A stretch of DNA of 64,000 nucleotides, taken from NCBI RefSeq assembly GCF_013184495.1, contig NZ_JAAOIY010000001.1, forward strand, positions 620,001 to 684,000. Reading direction: 5' to 3'. Under the pieces are notes generated by a model. That model saw nothing but the letters and a program-made list of their open reading frames with translations, had not been told where the DNA came from and did no database searches. The stretch's first letter is position 1, and each line of letters starts with the position of its first letter. The stretch is from Sporosarcina jiandibaonis (lineage in GTDB: Bacteria; Bacillota; Bacilli; Bacillales_A; Planococcaceae). A program made the translations under genes and the position numbers. Below, one piece after another: positions 59,320-64,000 of the stretch.

Positions 59320-60468
59320 TTACAATCCCAAGTTTTTTGCGATTATGACTTTCATTATTTCATTCGTGCCGGCATAAATCGAAGCCACCGGGATATCTCT
59401 GTAACGTCTAGCAATCTTATACTCTTCCATATAGCCATATCCACCATACAATTGCATACATTCTACTGAAATATCTCGTGCAGTTTCGGTGAGCCAATAT
59501 TTAGCCATCGAAACTTTGGTGACAACATCTATTCCAGCAATATGATCTTCAATTAATGACTCAAGAAACGATTTTCCTAGCTCTACCTTTGTCGCCATTT
59601 CAGCAATTTTAAATTGCGTATTTTGAAATGAAGATACCGGATTGCCAAATGCTTTACGAGACTTAACATAATCAATCGTCATTTCCAGCATCTCTTCTGA
59701 TGCAATTTGGGCGCCAATCGCGACAACAAGTCGTTCTTGCTGAAGTTTTTCCATCAGGTAGAAAAATCCTTTCCCCTCTTCACCAAGCAGATTAGCTGCA
59801 GGGACTCGGGCATCCTCAAAGAAAAGTTCAGCTGTATCTTGTGCATGAAGTCCGACCTTATCTAGTTTACGACCTTTTGTGAATCCAGGTGTCCCGTCCT
59901 CCACAACAAGCAAGCTAATTCCACGATGTTTCGGCTCAGCTTTTGGATCCGTTTTTACGACGACGAGAAAAAGATTGCCGTTAATGCCATTCGTAATAAA
60001 GGTCTTTTGACCATTTACAACATAATGATCCCCATCTCGGATTGCCGTCGTTTGAACGTTCGCTAAATCAGAACCTGTACCCGGTTCTGTCATTGCAATC
60101 CCGGTAATAACCTCAGCCGTAATACATCCTGGTAACCAACGTTTCTTCTGTTCGTCTGATCCAAACGATTCTATATAAGGCACAACGATATCATTATGCA
60201 AGCCGACACCGACTAAACTCGTTCCAACACGTTCCAGCTCTTCATTAATAATAACTCCAAAACTAAAATCAACACCAAGCCCCCCGTATTCCTCATCTAC
60301 TTGCGGACAGAGGAATCCCATCTCCCCAAGCTTTTTCCAAAATGAGATTGGAATCATTCGTTCTTTCTCCCAATTGTCATAGAACGGATGCGCCTCTTTC
60401 TCTAGAAATTTTCGAAGCGAATCCCGAAACATAATGTGCTCATCTGTTTCAAACCGATATTTCCCCAT
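59320..60468 (-). CDS. acyl-CoA dehydrogenase
   Basis: FAD-dependent acyl-CoA dehydrogenase of 382 residues, first step of a beta-oxidation cycle. GIAMTEPGTGSDLANVQT and FITNGINGN bind FAD and substrate. The position used as catalytic base in medium-chain enzymes reads YAGTNE, with Ala, while Glu in the QQERLVVAIGAQ helix matches the long-chain/isovaleryl type, so the latter type is likely. A FadR-like operator lies 36-53 bp upstream of the ATG. Confidence 0.9.
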   Translation of the reverse strand: MGKYRFETDEHIMFRDSLRKFLEKEAHPFYDNWEKERMIPISFWKKLGEMGFLCPQVDEEYGGLGVDFSFGVIINEELERVGTSLVGVGLHNDIVVPYIESFGSDEQKKRWLPGCITAEVITGIAMTEPGTGSDLANVQTTAIRDGDHYVVNGQKTFITNGINGNLFLVVVKTDPKAEPKHRGISLLVVEDGTPGFTKGRKLDKVGLHAQDTAELFFEDARVPAANLLGEEGKGFFYLMEKLQQERLVVAIGAQIASEEMLEMTIDYVKSRKAFGNPVSSFQNTQFKIAEMATKVELGKSFLESLIEDHIAGIDVVTKVSMAKYWLTETARDISVECMQLYGGYGYMEEYKIARRYRDIPVASIYAGTNEIMKVIIAKNLGL

Positions 60469-60503
60469 TAAAACCCCTCCTCAAAAGAGTACGATCATAA
60501 AAA

Positions 60504-60521
60504 TGATTGGCCATTCATTCA
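60504..60521. promoter_or_regulatory. FadR-like operator
   Basis: Minus strand TGAATGAATGGCCAATCA matches the Bacillus FadR palindrome TGAATGAnTAnTCATTCA at 13 of 16 defined positions, upstream of the acyl-CoA dehydrogenase gene. FadR is the fatty-acid-degradation repressor; the gene itself is not in this window. Confidence 0.5.
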
Positions 60522-60591
60522 TTAATTGATTAAACTAAAAGTCTATGATTTAATATTACGCCAACAGTGAAGGTTCCGTCAATTTGAGGTG

Positions 60592-60626
60592 GAAAAATAA
60601 CGCCACTTCTAACTGAAATGGCGTTT
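60592..60626 (-). terminator. terminator of the SIMPL-domain gene
   Basis: AACGCCA / TGGCGTT with further pairing inside and a T-rich tail (TTATTTTTCC) on the minus strand, just after the stop codon. Confidence 0.85.
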
Positions 60627-60631
60627 AAATG

Positions 60632-61282
60632 TCAATATTGAAATTGCACCTCAACTGTAGCTTTGATATTTATCTGCCCCGGTTCAATTGGCGTGGTTGC
60701 ACTAATTTCAGCCGCTGCAAAGCTTCGATACAGAATGGGTTCTTCTTTCAACTTCTCTACAATTTTAATCGGATGGGGATCGAGCTTTAGCTGAATTGTA
60801 TTTGCGATTGTTTGCGCTTTTGCTAATGCATTTTTCAATGCTAGGCTTAAAGCTTCCTGGTAAGGAATTTGTTCGTTTTCAACTGTAAATCTAATATTCG
60901 AGACCTGATTAACGCCATTTCGAACAGCTGTATCAATAATAGTTCCCGCTTGTTCAATATTTTTTATTTTTACATTGATGGAATTTATTACTTCGTACCC
61001 TCTAAAAACTTGACGACCTTCAACATAATCATATTGCGGGGTTATATTATAAAAAACAGTTTGTATATTTTCTCTTGGAATCCCCAATTCCAGAAGCGAC
61101 TCAATAACTTGATCCATCAAATCAGCATTTTCCTGTTGTGCCTGACTCAATTGTATATTTTCCGTTCTTACTTCCAATTGAATTTGGACAGTATCCGGCG
61201 CAATTGATAAGCTTCCGATTCCAGTAACAGTCATGACTCGCTTTTGATGACATGGCATTTGCCCAGCATATGGGTAATACAT
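60632..61282 (-). CDS. SIMPL (DUF541) domain protein
   Basis: A 216-residue protein of the SIMPL/DUF541 family, with the start GIGSLSIAPDTVQIQLEVRT and the C-terminal core AYPEQL-free block LSLALKNALAKAQTIANTI. Family members include outer-surface, stress and oxidative-stress proteins. I start at ATG 61282, behind GGCGGG, because the upstream ATG at 61318 has no ribosome site. No secretion signal is clear. Function is not known in bacilli. Confidence 0.82.
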   Translation of the reverse strand: MYYPYAGQMPCHQKRVMTVTGIGSLSIAPDTVQIQLEVRTENIQLSQAQQENADLMDQVIESLLELGIPRENIQTVFYNITPQYDYVEGRQVFRGYEVINSINVKIKNIEQAGTIIDTAVRNGVNQVSNIRFTVENEQIPYQEALSLALKNALAKAQTIANTIQLKLDPHPIKIVEKLKEEPILYRSFAAAEISATTPIEPGQINIKATVEVQFQY

Positions 61283-61349
61283 TTTGTTCCCGCCTTTCCC
61301 GAGAATCATTGTGCTCAATAAATAGTATGCTGACTGCTTGGAAAAGATA

Positions 61350-62216
61350 TTAATACCCCTTATTAATTAATTGCTCTGCCATTTTTATTTTATTATCGTA
61401 AAGTTTTTGTGCTAAGATTTCTTTCGCTTCCAAAGAGGCTGCTAAATAATCAATATCATTAACAGTGGCCACGATGGAAAACTTGTACCCGAAAGGACTT
61501 GTATCTATGGAATGCAACCCATACACTTTATACATTTCTACAAATTCACCAGTTAGTTTATCCACTTTCAATTTGTCTGTCTGTTTCTCATTAAGTTCAT
61601 CGCACACTTCTTGCAATAACGCTTTGACGACACTAGGATTTTGATTGAAAGATACAATAATACTTTCAAAAATACGTCTTTTTTCAACAGAACCATTAAC
61701 CATTTTTAAAATTTCACCATTGGAAATCGTCAATAGTTTTCCGTTAATTAAACGTATTTTCACAATCCTGAACCCTAATTCTTCAACTGTCCCGCCTTCT
61801 GGTTCTCCGTTAACATGAATAAAATCCCCGCGTTTAATGGTTCCTTCAAAAATAATGAAAATCCCGCTAATTAAATCATTAATCAATTTTTGCGCACCAA
61901 ACCCGATAACGGCCGCGATGATTCCTCCGGCCAACACGACTTCCTTTAGTCCGCCAACAAACGGCTTAATCGCCGCGATTAGGATAATGATGGCGAATAT
62001 GTACGTTGACGTATTTTTCACGACACTTTCAATCGTCTCTTTCTTCTTCTCCTCCAAGAGAGTTGTACGTTTGAATATTTGCCGCAGAATCTTCCTAAAA
62101 GCCACGATTAGTAGATATGTAATAACAATCGTTAATGATAGCGAAATAAAATATGATTTCACACCTGAAAAATCCACTTCAAAAAAGCGTTGGACCGAAT
62201 CAAAAAACTTACTCAT
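61350..62216 (-). CDS. small-conductance mechanosensitive channel (MscS family)
   Basis: A 288-residue membrane channel that relieves turgor on osmotic down-shock. Three hydrophobic helices (about 20-120) include the pore helix AAVIGFGAQKLINDLISGIF, followed by the beta-domain IFEGTIKRGDFIHVNGEPEG and the C-terminal alpha/beta region. I start at ATG 62216; an upstream ATG at 62279 has no ribosome site, and the true start is somewhat uncertain. Monocistronic. Confidence 0.87.
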   Translation of the reverse strand: MSKFFDSVQRFFEVDFSGVKSYFISLSLTIVITYLLIVAFRKILRQIFKRTTLLEEKKKETIESVVKNTSTYIFAIIILIAAIKPFVGGLKEVVLAGGIIAAVIGFGAQKLINDLISGIFIIFEGTIKRGDFIHVNGEPEGGTVEELGFRIVKIRLINGKLLTISNGEILKMVNGSVEKRRIFESIIVSFNQNPSVVKALLQEVCDELNEKQTDKLKVDKLTGEFVEMYKVYGLHSIDTSPFGYKFSIVATVNDIDYLAASLEAKEILAQKLYDNKIKMAEQLINKGY

Positions 62217-62391
62217 CAATATCAAAACCCATTTCTTAAAATAATAATAGTATTTTATAATACCATTTTTATGAATCATTGTAACAATAAAAGCGACTGC
62301 ATATTAATTCTTACTATCAGCCATTTAATTAGGTTGAAATCGCCTCATCACAATCAAGTATGCTACCACTAACGAAGGTACATCCAATTTT

Positions 62392-62583
62392 CTAGAATTT
62401 ATTAAGCTCAATTGCATCTAATTGATGGGAAAAAATCAACCTTCCGAAACTTTGATAAATCAATTCATCTCTAAGATAGCTATCCGAGTTACCGATTTGA
62501 ATTAACATCTCATCTTGATCTTCCCTTTGGAGTTCGAAGAGGATACCTTCTATGTAATTTTCTAATCTAGTTGTTAACGACAT
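62392..62583 (-). CDS. short fragment, DUF2785-like N-terminal part
   Basis: A 63-residue frame from ATG 62583. The segment FELQREDQDEMLIQIGNSDSYLRDELIYQSFGRLI resembles the N-terminal part of DUF2785 proteins as I remember them, but it stops after about 60 residues, well short of that family. After the stop no other frame continues it convincingly. It may be a decayed gene or an unrelated small protein. An ATG at 62607 is an alternative start. Confidence 0.4.
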   Translation of the reverse strand: MSLTTRLENYIEGILFELQREDQDEMLIQIGNSDSYLRDELIYQSFGRLIFSHQLDAIELNKF

Positions 62584-62627
62584 TCTATGCAACCCTATAA
62601 TCCACATTAATAATAACTTTCAATTCA

Positions 62628-63071
62628 TCACGACCTCTTTACATCGATTAACGTAAATCTTTCGCAAACGAGAAGCATGTCCTCACTAAATTCTAGTCCA
62701 ACTGTTTGTAATTCACTTGTGAAGAATTCCTCATGAGCTGATTTCCAATATTCATACGGACCTTCCCCCTCAGCAACCGCGAATTCTTCAGTCACTTCAT
62801 TCATCGGTACAATTGAAACTTCAACAATTTTGATCATCGCGACCGGCTGTTCCTTACTATTTAAAATAATGCTGTATTCTCCAACTTTGGGCAACGGCTC
62901 ATTGTCTAATTCATAAAATACATGTCCTGAACAGGTTGCAGTTTTCTTTCCATCTATAACAAGTTGTGCAAGTTCATCTGGTGATACACCAAACATCCAT
63001 GCGCTGACATTCTCAGGTTTCTCTTCATCCTTCCAAAACTCATCCCAATAGATTTGTGCTGCCTGATTCAT
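62628..63071 (-). CDS. ASCH-domain protein
   Basis: A 147-residue ASCH (PUA-like) domain protein: FGVSPDELAQLVIDGKKTATCSG, then EYSIILNSKEQPVAMIKIVEV and EEFAVAEGEGPYEYWKSAHEEFF. ASCH proteins are thought to bind RNA or nucleotides, and some are amidohydrolases; the role is unknown. I start at ATG 63071, after AAAAGGAGAG. It overlaps the end of the nucleotidyltransferase gene by 32 bp. Confidence 0.83.
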   Translation of the reverse strand: MNQAAQIYWDEFWKDEEKPENVSAWMFGVSPDELAQLVIDGKKTATCSGHVFYELDNEPLPKVGEYSIILNSKEQPVAMIKIVEVSIVPMNEVTEEFAVAEGEGPYEYWKSAHEEFFTSELQTVGLEFSEDMLLVCERFTLIDVKRS

Positions 63072-63657
63072 TATCAACACTCTCCTTTTCATCCACTAAC
63101 ACTTCAATCTTGTCCCAAATAGATGGCCAGTTCTTTCCCTTAATCCTTTTATCATAAATCAGCATCCTGTCTTTTGATTCGCCAAAATAGGGAGTTGGTT
63201 TTACCTTCATATTTACCAAGTCCTCAATCCCATGGGGTGCTGTTAATTGTACGTTATTTTCATCATCTACCCTCACGCCTAAAGCCGTTGCTGTCTCGGG
63301 AAACTTCGAAATTGCATCAACAGCAGAACTGTAAGGTGGGATATTATTCGCAACATGCATCCTGGCTTGGTTTTTAACTGACCATGGAATCGTTGGAAGT
63401 AACTCCTTAAGCATTTCCTCATATTTCTTTTCTGTTTTCTCTTCAACATTTATTAAATCGTAATAGATCACATCAATATCGGGAGTAGGCGTTCTTTCGT
63501 CAAAACCATGCAATACATCCCAAATTTTTGCACGAACAAATCCGGCACAAATCCACCAATCTGGCAAATTAAGCGACCCGACAGCTTTTAATAGTTCCAT
63601 CATCCATTTGTCCTGTTGAATGATTTCAACGATATCTTTTTCTTTTTTGAGATTCAT
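63040..63657 (-). CDS. nucleotidyltransferase family protein (NTP_transf_6)
   Basis: A 205-residue protein of the NTP_transf_6 family (COG3575). It has WWICAGFVRAKIWDVLHGF and the nucleotidyltransferase-type carboxylates in TPTPDIDVIYYDL, followed by SVKNQARMHVANN and APHGIEDLVNMKVKPTP. Substrates are not known. I start at ATG 63657 behind AAGGAG; longer in-frame extension has no ribosome site. It overlaps the ASCH gene. Confidence 0.82.
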   Translation of the reverse strand: MNLKKEKDIVEIIQQDKWMMELLKAVGSLNLPDWWICAGFVRAKIWDVLHGFDERTPTPDIDVIYYDLINVEEKTEKKYEEMLKELLPTIPWSVKNQARMHVANNIPPYSSAVDAISKFPETATALGVRVDDENNVQLTAPHGIEDLVNMKVKPTPYFGESKDRMLIYDKRIKGKNWPSIWDKIEVLVDEKESVDNESGSTNLLG

Positions 63658-63713
63658 GAATAACTCCTTAATTATAGAAGTATCGATACAATAAATTTTA
63701 TTTCTAATAATTT

Positions 63714-64000
63714 TCACCGCTTGATAAAGGCATCAATTTCCCTGCCTATCAACTCTGGTTCCCACGCATGGACATAATGCCCGACATCCAATAACAAATG
63801 TTGACCATGTTCAAGCTGACCGACGTAGTCTGATAGTATTTCTCGCCAATTCGAAATTCCCATTTCGTTTCCGTTAGAAATGAAAAAATACATCGGGACT
63901 TCAACCGGAATACCCAATCCCTTTATTTTATCTGCGTTCGATTGAACTTGATTCGCTTCTTCAATCATGTTCGAAGTAAGTGTTCTTCTATAGAGTATTG
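63714..64000 (-). CDS. alpha/beta hydrolase, C-terminal part (5' end off the window)
   Basis: The frame is open to the right window edge (the codons before ATG 63968 continue in frame without a stop), so only the last 95 residues or so are seen. They contain VEVPMYFFISNGNEMG (the segment before the catalytic acid in these hydrolases) and DVGHYVHAWEPELIGREIDAF, whose GHYVH His is the likely catalytic His of an alpha/beta-hydrolase. It precedes the nucleotidyltransferase gene. Substrate unknown. Confidence 0.75.
   Translation of the reverse strand, partial: ILYRRTLTSNMIEEANQVQSNADKIKGLGIPVEVPMYFFISNGNEMGISNWREILSDYVGQLEHGQHLLLDVGHYVHAWEPELIGREIDAFIKR

Overview
The window reads as chromosome of a low-GC, endospore-forming Gram-positive bacterium, most likely Planococcaceae (Sporosarcina/Lysinibacillus-like). 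Reasons: the deoB-xerD-fur-spoIIM-nudF-yqkF neighbourhood of the Bacillales; sporulation proteins (SpoIIM, a YhcN/YlaJ-type lipoprotein); strong GGAGG ribosome sites; and a phenylalanine dehydrogenase that closely matches my memory of the Lysinibacillus sphaericus enzyme. No rRNA, tRNA, CRISPR array or intact insertion sequence was seen. Almost every gene lies on the minus strand.

Layout. 1-4.1 kb: housekeeping/sporulation block (deoB fragment, xerD, fur, spoIIM, nudF, yqkF). 4.1-8.1 kb: spore lipoprotein, a 51-residue protein, two thioredoxin-like proteins, DinB-fold protein, ilvE. 8.1-12.8 kb: a B-type (ba3-like) haem-copper oxidase set (subunit IIa, II, I, SCO, and a membrane protein split by an in-frame stop) beside a Crp/Fnr regulator; a Crp/Fnr-type palindrome and a Fur-like box lie in the oxidase promoter. 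12.9-24.8 kb: FAD oxidoreductase, GntP permease with 3-hydroxybutyrate dehydrogenase, small metabolic and stress genes, amidase, an unusual SDR, RND exporter. 24.9-27.2 kb: polar amino-acid ABC importer. 27.4-31.9 kb: enolase-superfamily enzyme, acyltransferase-like protein, frameshifted regulator and NhaC antiporter, with a shared tandem-repeat operator candidate. 32.2-35.0 kb: TrpXYZ-like ABC importer. 35.2-49.8 kb: a phenylalanine/phenylacetyl-CoA island. 50.1-64.0 kb: accessory and housekeeping genes including an LPXTG-anchored SGNH hydrolase, an AniA-type copper nitrite reductase under a perfect Crp/Fnr palindrome, a beta-helix protein, ExoA, an acyl-CoA dehydrogenase behind a FadR-like box, an MscS channel and an alpha/beta-hydrolase cut by the window end.

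The most interesting system is 35.2-49.8 kb. Phenylalanine dehydrogenase is the first dehydrogenase of an operon with a complete 2-oxoacid dehydrogenase complex (E1alpha, E1beta, E2, E3) and a FlK-like thioesterase. It abuts PaaX and paaA-B-C-D-ethD-paaF-paaG-ALDH-paaH. No phenylacetate-CoA ligase (paaK) is present. The simplest reading is that phenylalanine is deaminated to phenylpyruvate, decarboxylated directly to phenylacetyl-CoA, and fed to the ring epoxidase without free phenylacetate. AACGT-centred candidate PaaX sites precede both operons and paaX. Two unexplained repeat arrays flank the paa genes: five 25-bp hairpin units overlapping an aldehyde dehydrogenase stop codon, and six units with an exact 21-bp period upstream of paaA.
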